Source: Gemmatimonadota bacterium
GTDB taxonomy: Bacteria; Gemmatimonadota; Gemmatimonadetes; Gemmatimonadales; Gemmatimonadaceae
DNA length: 64,000 bases
NCBI GenBank assembly: GCA_016191225.1
Contig: JACPPC010000004.1
Span: forward strand, 47,723 to 111,722
Direction of reading: 5' to 3'
In this document: positions 36,064 to 43,267 of the stretch, piece by piece
How positions within the stretch are numbered: the first letter of the stretch is position 1
Layout: the number at the start of each line of letters is the position of its first letter
The notes under the pieces: generated by a model
Databases searched by the model: none
Told to the model about the DNA's origin: nothing
Seen by the model: only the letters and a program-made list of their open reading frames with translations
Position numbers and translations under genes: made by a program

Positions 36064-36659
36064 GGCTTGACCCGCGCCGGCGGCGCCGTCACGATGGCGA
36101 GCTGGCGGCAGGTCTCCTTGCCGATCGCGGCGCCGTACACGAAGTCGGTGGCGCTGCTGGAGTCGGCCCAGTGCGCGAGGAGGGCGAGGGCGACGTGGGG
36201 GGCGGTGGCCACTCCCGGCAGGCGCGGCCCGCCCGGCACGTGTGACAGCTGGCCGCGCACGATCGCCTCACGCGTCGCCGCGTCGCAGTCGGCAAAGCCG
36301 GTGCCGTGTCGCCTGCGGGCGATGGCGTCGAGCTGGCTGAGTTGCGCGTTCCAGCCGGGGCCGGGATCGGCGGGGAGGTAGGTGATCTCCTGGTCGCCAT
36401 AGCCGTGCATCCCCTCGGCGGCCGGTTCGTAGCCGGCCAGCCACTCGCGAAAGGCGAGGACGGCGGCCGTGCGGGCGGGGACACCGAGCTCCTGCGGGAG
36501 CACAACGTCGGCCAGGGCGTTGAGCAGGCGGTCGTCGAGGGCGGTGCCACGCTTGCCGGCGGGCACCTTGGCGATCTCACAGCCGGCGGCGCCAAGCCCG
36601 GCCGCGGCGGCGGCCGCGGCGGCGGAGGACTTGAGGAACGATCGACGATCGGACGGGAT
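36060..36659 (-). CDS. Tat-exported gluconate 2-dehydrogenase subunit 3-like protein
   Basis: 199 residues if started at ATC 36657-36659. The N-terminus then has a Tat motif SDRRSFLKS, an Ala-rich hydrophobic stretch and AGC. There is no ATG, GTG or TTG between the upstream in-frame TAG and this motif, while GGGAGG lies six bases before ATC, ideal ribosome-site spacing. The next standard start (GTG, 36564-36566) would lose the Tat signal. The mature part (VVLPQELGVPARTAAVLAFREWLAGYEP) matches the subunit 3 family, the usual chaperone-like export partner of the GMC subunit. Confidence 0.75.
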   Translation of the reverse strand: MPSDRRSFLKSSAAAAAAAAGLGAAGCEIAKVPAGKRGTALDDRLLNALADVVLPQELGVPARTAAVLAFREWLAGYEPAAEGMHGYGDQEITYLPADPGPGWNAQLSQLDAIARRRHGTGFADCDAATREAIVRGQLSHVPGGPRLPGVATAPHVALALLAHWADSSSATDFVYGAAIGKETCRQLAIVTAPPARVKP

Positions 36660-36962
36660 GGTGTGCCTCCCAGGGGCCGCGGGATGCGCACGAAGCTATG
36701 CCGGGCGGACCGCCGAGTCGATGACCACCGGGCGCACGCCGCGGTCGGGTGCGCGCTGGTGCCGGTCCGGGGGCGCACATCCCGGGTGCCGACCGTGCCC
36801 AGGGAGTACGGGTCGCCGCGGGCGGTGATCGTCGCGGCGTCGCTGCAGGGGAAGGTCCAGCGGATCGGCGTGCCCCGGTGCGCGCCATGGCTGGATTTCG
36901 CCGTTGAGGGGCGTCCCGTGCCGCACGCGCAGCCTGGTCGCGCCGTCGAGCACTCCTGCCGG
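36660..36962. other. Intergenic stretch, no gene seen
   Basis: Between two leftward genes. Open frames here lack ribosome sites, composition bias or recognisable motifs. It should hold the promoter of the Tat-exported dehydrogenase pair, but no clear box was found. Confidence 0.5.
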
Positions 36963-38075
36963 TCAGGGAAGTGCGGGAAGGGTCGACAGGAACTTCACCA
37001 GCTCGTCCTTCCAGACGGCCGGCAGCGAATGCGTGCCATGACCGCGCGTCTGCTCGGTGATCGGCCAGAGCACGAACCGGGCGCCGGCCACGCGCGGCAT
37101 GAGCGCTTCCATCAGGCCGAGCTCCGGCGGATTCACGAGGTCGTCGGCGAAGTTGATCGCCAGTACCTTGGTGCGCACCCGGCCGAGGTCGGCCGATGGG
37201 TCGTAGCTGCGCGATGCCTCGAGGGCCCAGATGAAGTCGTTCGCGTCCATGCTCGCGTAGCGCGCGCGGACCTGGTCGCTGGCGTACCTGTCGGCGAGCT
37301 CGCGTGTGGGGGCCGCGGCCTGGATCGACCTGGGCGAGCCCAGCACCAGCACGAACACCCGCATGGCCTGCATGAGTCCCGGCGGCTGTGCCGTGTAGTC
37401 GCCGTTGTTCCACGCCGGGTCGCTGCGCACCGCGTCCATGGCGAGGGTGCGCCACATCCGGTTGCGCCCGGCGATCGCCGTGGGCACGCAGGCGAGGGGG
37501 ACGATGCCGTCGGCATAGCCGGGGGTGTTCGTCGCGATGATCCAGGCGTGCATGCACCCCATGCTCGTGCCGACCACCAGCCGCACATGGGTGACGCCGA
37601 ACGCCTCGGCGAGCAGTCGCTGCTCGGCGCGCACCATGTCGGCGTAATCGTAGCGCGGGAAGCGCCCCTTGAGGCCGTCGCTCGGCTTGCTCGACTTGCC
37701 GTGGCCGATGCCGTCGGGGAGGATGACGAAGTGGCGCGCCGTGTCGAGGGGCTGTCCCGGGCCGAAGAGCACACCCGCGAAGGCGGGGGAGAGGAAGGCG
37801 CGCCCGGTGCCGGTGGTGCCGTGGAGGACGAGGACGGCGTTGCGGACAACGCCGCCGGCGTCGCGCCGCGGCTGGCCGAGGGTGGTGACGTGCATGCGAA
37901 GCGAGTCGAGGCGCTCGCCGGATGCGAAGCGGAAGTCGCGGAGCCAGACGTCGCGCTCGGCGGTGGCGGGTGCCGGCGCCTGCGCCGCGGTGCGCGCGGC
38001 GGTGGCGGCGAGTGCGAGGGCCATGCCGGCGAGTCCGGCGGCGGCGAGGCGGGGAAGGATGCGGAGTGAAGGCAT
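36963..38075 (-). CDS. Secreted alpha/beta hydrolase, homoserine O-acetyltransferase-like
   Basis: 370 residues with a signal peptide (about 1-33, ending RTAAQA). VLVLHGTTGTG forms the oxyanion region, GTSMGCMHAW carries the nucleophile Ser, NFADDLVNPPE the acid, and GHGTHS the catalytic His. The MetX-like layout (FVILPDGIGHGKSSKPSDGLKG) is clear, but a secreted MetX is unlikely to make methionine precursors; an esterase or acyltransferase role outside the cytoplasm is more likely. Divergent from the amidohydrolase. Confidence 0.85.
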   Translation of the reverse strand: MPSLRILPRLAAAGLAGMALALAATAARTAAQAPAPATAERDVWLRDFRFASGERLDSLRMHVTTLGQPRRDAGGVVRNAVLVLHGTTGTGRAFLSPAFAGVLFGPGQPLDTARHFVILPDGIGHGKSSKPSDGLKGRFPRYDYADMVRAEQRLLAEAFGVTHVRLVVGTSMGCMHAWIIATNTPGYADGIVPLACVPTAIAGRNRMWRTLAMDAVRSDPAWNNGDYTAQPPGLMQAMRVFVLVLGSPRSIQAAAPTRELADRYASDQVRARYASMDANDFIWALEASRSYDPSADLGRVRTKVLAINFADDLVNPPELGLMEALMPRVAGARFVLWPITEQTRGHGTHSLPAVWKDELVKFLSTLPALP

Positions 38076-38079
38076 GACC

Positions 38080-38085
38080 TATAGT
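38080..38085 (+). promoter_or_regulatory. Putative -10 box (TATAGT) next to the amidohydrolase start
   Basis: TATAGT ends exactly six bases before GTG 38092, the same arrangement as TATATT and the ATG at 18867. This argues for GTG 38092 as the true start and for a leaderless message. Confidence 0.4.
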
Positions 38086-38091
38086 GTTCCG

Positions 38092-39354
38092 GTGACTCCC
38101 ACCCCGCCACTCATGCCGCGCTTCCTGCCCGCCTGCACCGTCCTCGCCGCGCTGGCCGCGGCGCCGTTCACGGCCCCGGCCGCCCGTGCCCAGGCCGACA
38201 CGTCGACGCAGGTGCTGCGTGCGGCGCTGGTGCTCGACGGCACGGGCAAGGCGTGGCCGAACGGCACCGTGACGGTGCGCGGAGGGCGGATCGTGGCGGC
38301 GGGCCCGCTCGCGGCCGGGGTGAAGGCCACCCGCGAGCTCGGGCGCGTGACGCTGATGCCGGGGCTGATCGACACGCACGTGCACCCGACCTGGTACATC
38401 AACTCGCGCGGCAAGCTGCACACCGACAGCGACGGCGACAGCCGCGAGGACGCGGCGCTGGCGGCGGCGGGGAACGCCTGGCGCACGCTGGCGGCGGGGT
38501 TCACCACGGTGCAGAGCCTCGGCGCCGCCGAGGACAAAGCGCTGCGCGAGGCGATCGCGGGCGGGGTGATCCGCGGCCCGCGGATCATCACGTCGCTGGG
38601 GTCATTCAACGAGCGGAGCGGCGGGCCGGAGGCGCTGCGCGACTCGGTGCGCACCTACAAGCAGCGGGGGGCGGACCTGATCAAGCTGTTCGCGTCGAGG
38701 AGCATTCGCGACGGAGGCGGCCAGACGATGACCGACGCGCAGCTGCAGGCGGCGTGCGGCGAGGCCCACGCGCAGGGGCTGCGGGTGGTGGTGCACGCGC
38801 ACGACGCGGGGAGCATCCTGGCGGCGGTGCGCGCGGGCTGCGACCAGGTGGAGCACGGCCTGTTCGCGACCGACGAGGCGCGGGCGGCGATGGCGAAGGC
38901 GGGCACCTGGTTCGACCCGCAGTGCGGGCTCGTCTTTCGCAACTACCTCGACCACAAGCCGTGGTTCGAGGGGATCGGCAACTACAACGCCGCGGGGTTC
39001 GCGGCGATGGAGGCGGTGGTTCCGAAGGCGCCGCAGCAGGTCGCGGCGGCACAGGCCACGCCCGGGCTCAAGGTCGTCTTCGGCACGGACGCGGTGGCGG
39101 GCGCCCACGGGCACAACGCCGACGAACTCACCTGCCGCGCGTCGCTGGGCCGTGTGCCGCTGGCCGACCTGCTGCTGAGCGTGACGTCGCGCGCGGCGGC
39201 GTCACTGGGGCTGTCGAGGGAGATCGGCGCGATCGCGCCCGGGATGCGGGCGGACCTCGTGGCGCTCGCCGGCGACCCGCGCGCCGAGGCGGGCGCCTAT
39301 CACCGCGTGGCGTTCGTGATGAGCGGCGGCGTGGTGATGGTCAACACGCGCTGA
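38092..39354 (+). CDS. Secreted metal-dependent amidohydrolase
   Basis: 420 residues from GTG 38092 (alternative ATG 38113). Signal peptide MPRFLPACTVLAALAAAP and on to ARAQA. Amidohydrolase metal ligands are visible: DTHVHP (HxH), LIKLFAS (carboxylated Lys), VVHAHDAGS, VEHGLF, and GTDAVAGAHGHN. The group resembles imidazolonepropionase-like or prolidase-type enzymes; the substrate is unknown. Its 3' end overlaps the converging PilZ gene by 55 bases. Confidence 0.88.
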   Translation: MTPTPPLMPRFLPACTVLAALAAAPFTAPAARAQADTSTQVLRAALVLDGTGKAWPNGTVTVRGGRIVAAGPLAAGVKATRELGRVTLMPGLIDTHVHPTWYINSRGKLHTDSDGDSREDAALAAAGNAWRTLAAGFTTVQSLGAAEDKALREAIAGGVIRGPRIITSLGSFNERSGGPEALRDSVRTYKQRGADLIKLFASRSIRDGGGQTMTDAQLQAACGEAHAQGLRVVVHAHDAGSILAAVRAGCDQVEHGLFATDEARAAMAKAGTWFDPQCGLVFRNYLDHKPWFEGIGNYNAAGFAAMEAVVPKAPQQVAAAQATPGLKVVFGTDAVAGAHGHNADELTCRASLGRVPLADLLLSVTSRAAASLGLSREIGAIAPGMRADLVALAGDPRAEAGAYHRVAFVMSGGVVMVNTR

Positions 39355-39671
39355 AGGGCGCGCAGGCGGCGCTGCTCGTTGAGGATGACGCCGAGGGAGA
39401 GCCCGGGGGAAAAGAGCCGCACCGAGACCTCGTGGCCGTCGACGCGAGTGACCATGCCACGGACGTGCACGGTGCTGCCGTCGCCGAAGCGGACCTGCGC
39501 CGACAGGCCGTTGCCGGTCGCGACACCGGGGGGCTCCCCGGTCGCGTAGCGCAGGCCGCGCTCGGAGACGTCGAGCACGGCGCCCATCACGTCGCCGGCG
39601 CGAATGGCCGGCCGCCCGCTCCCGGTGTACTGCACGCGGTAGAAGGCGCGACGATCCTCGGGTGACCTCAT
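39300..39671 (-). CDS. PilZ domain protein
   Basis: 123 residues. The c-di-GMP binding residues are present: RRAFYR near the N-terminus and DVSERG (D-x-S-x2-G) at ~33. Binding of c-di-GMP is therefore expected. It is the first gene at the edge of the flagellar region and probably modulates motility, or the neighbouring leftward genes form one transcript ending here. The 55-base overlap with the amidohydrolase lies in its C-terminal tail. Confidence 0.85.
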   Translation of the reverse strand: MRSPEDRRAFYRVQYTGSGRPAIRAGDVMGAVLDVSERGLRYATGEPPGVATGNGLSAQVRFGDGSTVHVRGMVTRVDGHEVSVRLFSPGLSLGVILNEQRRLRALQRVLTITTPPLITNATR

Positions 39672-39704
39672 GCGGGCGAGGCGGTGCGGCGGCCGGAGGG
39701 TTGG

Positions 39705-40364
39705 CTACTGCGCGAGTGCCGGGTCGGCGGCGCCGCCGGACGGACCACCGGGGGCGTGCGACTCCCGGTCGCTACGCGCCATGTCGCGCCAGCCCACGAG
39801 GGCCCGCGGATCGAGGGTCCAGCGCGCCTGGACCAGCTTGAGCTCGGCGCCGAACATCACGCCGCCGGCGAGGTTGGCGATCTTCGCGGCCTGCTCGTCT
39901 CCGCGCAGCGCGCTCACGATGCCGAAGACCTCGGCCTGCAGCGCCTTGCGGATGTCGCGGGCCTCGGCGGCGCCGGTGTCGGCGGTCGCATCGACCTGCG
40001 ACAGGAGCTCGTGGGCACGGTCGAGGGCGGCGAGGATCCCCGCCGTGGCCGTGTCGGGATCGACGGGCGAGCCGTCGTTGGCGTGGCGGCGCTGCTGCTG
40101 GAGTGCCCGGTCGAGCGTGGCACGCCCGAAGCGCAGCCCGTCGAGCACGGCGACGACCTGCTCGCTGGCGCGACGGAGGATGTACGGCAGCGCCTCGACG
40201 AGGGCCGCCTGCTGCGCGGCTGCCGCCTCGCCGCCGCCGTCGAGCGCCGCGGTCCCCTGCAGGGCGTCGAGCTCCGAGCAGACCAGCTGCAGCGCCGCCT
40301 CCGATTCGTAGAACGTGTCCACCGCGCGCGAGGCGTCGGCGGGTCCGGCCGCGAGGGAACTCAT
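39705..40364 (-). CDS. Unrecognised helical protein of the flagellar region
   Basis: 219 residues, mostly helical by composition, no signal peptide or membrane helix. Segments such as DTFYESEAALQLVCSELDALQG and ARDIRKALQAEVFGIVSALRGDEQAAKIANLAGGVMFG (given as pieces AEVFGIVSALRG and AAKIANLAGG) suggest a coiled helical bundle like flagellar chaperones or CheZ, but no diagnostic CheZ motif is seen. ATG 40364 is chosen over a start 54 codons upstream, which would run through the tandem repeat. Placed between flgM and the PilZ gene in the same direction. Confidence 0.6.
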   Translation of the reverse strand: MSSLAAGPADASRAVDTFYESEAALQLVCSELDALQGTAALDGGGEAAAAQQAALVEALPYILRRASEQVVAVLDGLRFGRATLDRALQQQRRHANDGSPVDPDTATAGILAALDRAHELLSQVDATADTGAAEARDIRKALQAEVFGIVSALRGDEQAAKIANLAGGVMFGAELKLVQARWTLDPRALVGWRDMARSDRESHAPGGPSGGAADPALAQ

Positions 40365-40454
40365 GGCAGTCGGTCGCGCGTGAGCGGTGGAGAGCGAAGG
40401 GGCGCCGCGGGAGTGCGATGCCGGGGAGCGATCAAGAGGGAGGTGCGAGCAGCC

Positions 40455-40504
40455 GTGTGGTGCCTTGTGGTGCCGTGTGGTGCCTTGTGGTGCCTTGTCG
40501 TGCC
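40455..40504. repeat. Tandem repeat, 10-base unit, five copies
   Basis: Units (G/T)TGTGGTGCC repeated head to tail: GTGTGGTGCC, TTGTGGTGCC, GTGTGGTGCC, TTGTGGTGCC, TTGTCGTGCC. It lies between flgM and the next leftward gene. Confidence 0.9.
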
Positions 40505-40534
40505 GCGGGCCGCCGGTGGCGGTCACGGGCGCGG

Positions 40535-40825
40535 CTAGACGTCGCCGCGCTGGAGGATCTGGCGCGCCACGGTGTCGACGACGTCGAGCGAGTCGTAGGC
40601 CCCCTGCATGATGCGCTGGCGGATCTGCTGCACGCGGGCGTCGGTGAGCGACGACGCGCGTCCGAGGGCCCGCCCTTCGGCGGAGAGCTCCACGGTGTCC
40701 TGCGGTGCGCTCGGGGTCGGGCGCGCGGCCGAACTCGTGTCACGGCGTGGTCCCTTCACGGCCTCGCGCACGGCGCGCGCGGCCTGGGCCTGGACGTCTG
40801 AGAGCGAGCTGGGGTCGATCTTCAT
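40535..40825 (-). CDS. flgM: Anti-sigma-28 factor FlgM
   Basis: 96 residues, normal FlgM length. The N-terminal half is disordered-looking (Ala/Pro/Ser-rich); DTVELSAEGR and the C-terminal VQQIRQRIMQGAYDSLDVVDTVARQIL match the sigma-28 (FliA) binding region of FlgM. It holds sigma-28 inactive until exported through the finished hook. A sigma-28-type promoter lies just upstream, giving negative feedback. AGGAGG-like ribosome site nine bases before the ATG. Confidence 0.88.
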   Translation of the reverse strand: MKIDPSSLSDVQAQAARAVREAVKGPRRDTSSAARPTPSAPQDTVELSAEGRALGRASSLTDARVQQIRQRIMQGAYDSLDVVDTVARQILQRGDV

Positions 40826-40849
40826 GGGTGGTTCCTCCTGTGCATTCCA

Positions 40850-40876
40850 GTATCGGCGGCGGCCGGCGCGACTTGA
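40850..40876 (-). promoter_or_regulatory. Sigma-28 promoter of flgM
   Basis: On the minus strand TCAA (40876-40873), 15 bases, then GCCGATAC (40857-40850), very close to the sigma-28 consensus TAAA-N15-GCCGATAA. Start of transcription about 15-20 bases before the flgM ATG. Confidence 0.8.
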
Positions 40877-40887
40877 GCGCTTTTTTC

Positions 40888-41250
40888 CTAGCCGATCCGG
40901 TCGATTCTGCCGGGGGGTGCGGCGGGGGCCGCGGCGTCCCTGGCTTCAAATCTGGCCGGCCCGGGCCTCTTCGGGATCGTTTCGGTCTCGCTCCCGAGGG
41001 CCAGTTCTGCGGTCCGCGCCGCTTCCGCCTGCCAGGCGGCGGCGCGGATGTGGGCATCGCGCACGCGGTCGGCGTGCTGCTCGACCCCCTTCGTGGCGCG
41101 GGCCACGATGTCGTCGATGCGCTGGACCATCGGCACCGAGTTGGGGGTGGGCATGTAGGCCATCGCCGGTGTCCCGATCGTGTCGAGCCAGCGCTTCATG
41201 AACTCGGGCCAGCGCTCGGCCGGCCGTGCGTCGGGATCGGGCGCGGACAT
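40888..41250 (-). CDS. Unrecognised protein of the flagellar region
   Basis: 120 residues, soluble, with a central helical segment (IDDIVARATKGVEQHADRVRDAHIRAAAWQAEAARTAELA, seen as pieces DDIVARATKG and AEAARTAELA) and a Pro/Ala-rich tail. Its start codon overlaps the stop of the preceding gene by one base, so the two are a coupled pair. Context suggests a flagellar accessory or chaperone role, but no family was recognised. Confidence 0.55.
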   Translation of the reverse strand: MSAPDPDARPAERWPEFMKRWLDTIGTPAMAYMPTPNSVPMVQRIDDIVARATKGVEQHADRVRDAHIRAAAWQAEAARTAELALGSETETIPKRPGPARFEARDAAAPAAPPGRIDRIG

Positions 41251-41708
41251 CAGCGGACCAGGCGCAGCCCACCCTGGGGCGGGAGCTCGGCGGCGTTGGG
41301 CACGGCACGGTCGGCGGCCGGCTCGGTCGCACGCTCGACCAGGTGCTCCACCGGGCGCGCCGGCTCGCTGTACGCCCGCGCGACGGCCTGGACGCGGTCG
41401 AGGTTCGAGAGCTCGCCGAACATCCGGTCGCGCTCGAGGTCAAGCCAGCGGCGCAGGGCCTTGCCGAAGTCGGGCCTGCCGAGCTCGTCGGCGGCGGCCT
41501 GCGCGGCGACGTTGTGCGCGCTCGCGGTGACGAGCGGCAGCTGGGGCCCGGCGGCATCGGCCGCCGCGCGGGGCGCGCCACCGACGGTCACGTCGATCGT
41601 GGCCCCGGCCGCGGCATCGCCGCGAACGGTTGCCACGAGCCTGGCGACGACCGGTGTGTCGCCGGCACGCACCGGCATCGTGGCGGGGGGAATGGCCGAG
41701 GGTCTCAC
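41250..41708 (-). CDS. Unrecognised protein divergent from flgL
   Basis: 152 residues, no signal peptide. An N-terminal part of short beta stretches (VVARLVATVRG, TIDVTVGG) precedes a helical part (FGKALRRWLDLERDRMFGELSNLDRVQAVARAY, seen as pieces KALRRWLDLERD and LSNLDRVQAVA). Coupled to the next leftward gene and divergent from flgL, sharing a 172-base regulatory gap. The position where other genomes keep flgN, flgK or flgJ makes a hook-related role possible but unproven. Confidence 0.55.
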   Translation of the reverse strand: MRPSAIPPATMPVRAGDTPVVARLVATVRGDAAAGATIDVTVGGAPRAAADAAGPQLPLVTASAHNVAAQAAADELGRPDFGKALRRWLDLERDRMFGELSNLDRVQAVARAYSEPARPVEHLVERATEPAADRAVPNAAELPPQGGLRLVR

Positions 41709-41741
41709 GTGGCTGAGTGTCGTCCGCCGGCAGCGCGACTT

Positions 41742-41769
41742 TAAGGCAAGCTGGGGTCCCGCCCGATAC
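41742..41769 (+). promoter_or_regulatory. Sigma-28-like promoter of flgL
   Basis: TAAG (41742-41745), 16 bases, CCCGATAC (41762-41769). Weaker than those of flgM and fliC (one extra base in the spacer, two -10 mismatches) but correctly placed. Confidence 0.5.
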
Positions 41770-41772
41770 TCC

Positions 41773-41786
41773 TGACGGGCCCGTCA
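41773..41786. promoter_or_regulatory. Perfect 14-base palindrome at the flgL transcription start
   Basis: TGACGGGCCCGTCA begins four bases after the sigma-28-like -10, exactly where transcription would start. It could be an operator or form a 5' RNA hairpin. Confidence 0.45.
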
Positions 41787-41802
41787 TGGACCGTGTGGCG
41801 AG

Positions 41803-41818
41803 TGGCACGCAACCTGCC
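41803..41818 (+). promoter_or_regulatory. Possible sigma-54 promoter of flgL
   Basis: TGGCACG is a perfect -24 element; GG and the downstream GC (41816-41817) are ten bases apart as required. The -12 reads CTGCC instead of TTGCT. About 60 bases before flgL. Confidence 0.5.
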
Positions 41819-41880
41819 TTACCTGGGGGTTCAGCGGCAGGAATTTCCTGTGCAGCCGAGCCTGCTCACGAGGTGAAAGG

Positions 41881-42783
41881 ATGCGCATTACCAACAACCT
41901 GGCGTCGACCGCGGCCGCCAACGGACTGGCGGCGTTGCGCGAGCAGATCGCCGCCACGCAGCGCCAGATCACCAGCGGCAAGCGCTTCGAGACACCCTCG
42001 CAGGACCCGGTGGCGTCGCAGCAGGCGCTGCGCAACGACCGCGAGTCGCGCGCCCTCGCCCAGTACCGGCGCACGATCGCCGCCGCCAGGAGCCGCACGG
42101 ACCTCGAGGACAACGCGCTGCAGAACCTGACGAACCTGCTGACGCGGGCCCGCGAGATCGCGATCCAGCAGGGCGACGATTCCGCGAACGCGACGTCGCG
42201 CCAGCAGGCGGTGACGGAGGTGAACGGCCTCCTGTCGGAGGCGGTGGCCCTCGCCACGGTGCGCGACGGCGAGGAGTACGTCTTTGGCGGGCAACAGAGC
42301 ACGACGCCGCCGTACACGATCACCGAGGGGACGATCTTCACGTTCTCGACCACCGGCGGCGGCCCCGTCGGCACGCGCGCGGTCGAGATCGGCGCCGGCG
42401 AGACGATGGTCCCGGTGCACGACGGCGTCTCGGTCTTCGGCACGACGTCGGGGGGGGTGCTCAAGACCCTGCAGGACCTCGCCACGGCGCTCAACACCGG
42501 CGATCGCGCGCAAGTCACCAGCCAACTGTCGGGGCTGACGGCGGCACAGGTCGGGCTGCAGCAGCAGGTCGCCGACACCGGCGCCCGCGGCAGCCGCCTC
42601 GACATCGCCGACGCCAACCTCAGCGCCTTCGCCACGCAGCTGAGCGCGCGCACATCGGCGCTGCGAGACGTCGACATGGAGGCCGCGACGACGGAACTGG
42701 TGACGCGGCAGACCACTTACCAGGCCGCGATGGCCGCGACGTCGCGCGTGCTCACGATGTCCCTCACCGACTACCTCAAATGA
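41881..42783 (+). CDS. flgL: Flagellar hook-filament junction protein FlgL (HAP3)
   Basis: 300 residues, normal FlgL length. RITNNL at the N-terminus, QITSGKRFETPSQDP at ~31-45, REIAIQQGDDSANATSRQ, DGEEYVFGGQQ, and a coiled C-terminus ending ATSRVLTMSLTDYLK show the flagellin-like D0/D1 ends and FlgL identity. It joins hook and filament. flgK, the usual immediate neighbour, is absent here. ATGA overlap couples it to fliW. Confidence 0.92.
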   Translation: MRITNNLASTAAANGLAALREQIAATQRQITSGKRFETPSQDPVASQQALRNDRESRALAQYRRTIAAARSRTDLEDNALQNLTNLLTRAREIAIQQGDDSANATSRQQAVTEVNGLLSEAVALATVRDGEEYVFGGQQSTTPPYTITEGTIFTFSTTGGGPVGTRAVEIGAGETMVPVHDGVSVFGTTSGGVLKTLQDLATALNTGDRAQVTSQLSGLTAAQVGLQQQVADTGARGSRLDIADANLSAFATQLSARTSALRDVDMEAATTELVTRQTTYQAAMAATSRVLTMSLTDYLK

Positions 42784-43256
42784 CCGCCACCGCGCCCCTC
42801 CCGGCCGCCACGACCGTCGCCCGCCGCATCGACACCGAGCTGTTCGGGGCGATCGCCGTCACGGACGACCAGCTGCTCACGTTCGCCGAGGGGCCGCTTG
42901 GCTTCCCGGCCTGCACGCAATGGGTGCTGCTCGGCGGCGCGACGGCCGGCACGGCCTGGCTGCAGTCGGCGGAGCACGCGCCACTGGCCTTCCTGCTCGT
43001 GGACCCGTTCGTGGCCTTCGAGGGATATGCCGTGGACCTGTCGCCGATGGAGCTGGCCCGCCTTGGCGCCACGCGGGCGTCGGAACTCGCGGTGTTCGCG
43101 ATCGTGACCCTCCCCGAGTCGCGCGAGGCGCCGGTGACGGCCAACCTGCTCGGCCCGGTCGTGATCAACATCCACGGGCGGACGGGGGCGCAGCTCGTCA
43201 CCAGTTCCGACACCTGGAGCGTGAAGGAGCCGTTCGCCCTCGAGGCCCTACAATAG
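42780..43256 (+). CDS. fliW: Flagellar assembly factor FliW
   Basis: 158 residues. LLTFAEGPLGFPACTQWVLL at ~31-50, FLLVDPFVAFEGYAVDL and VTANLLGPVVIN are diagnostic of FliW. It binds flagellin and, in other bacteria, antagonises CsrA to match flagellin translation to assembly. csrA does not follow here, unlike the common fliW-csrA pair, and is not seen in the window. The N-terminus is ~15 residues longer than in many homologues. Confidence 0.93.
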   Translation: MTATAPLPAATTVARRIDTELFGAIAVTDDQLLTFAEGPLGFPACTQWVLLGGATAGTAWLQSAEHAPLAFLLVDPFVAFEGYAVDLSPMELARLGATRASELAVFAIVTLPESREAPVTANLLGPVVINIHGRTGAQLVTSSDTWSVKEPFALEALQ

Positions 43257-43267
43257 AAGGGACCGAC

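Noticed and set aside
36696..36953. 85-residue leftward open frame in the gap before the secreted hydrolase
   Set aside because: No ribosome site, Arg/Pro/His-rich composition and no motif.
39705..40364. CheZ assignment for the helical protein beside flgM
   Set aside because: No CheZ-type catalytic segment (acidic-Gln motif in the long hairpin) could be identified.
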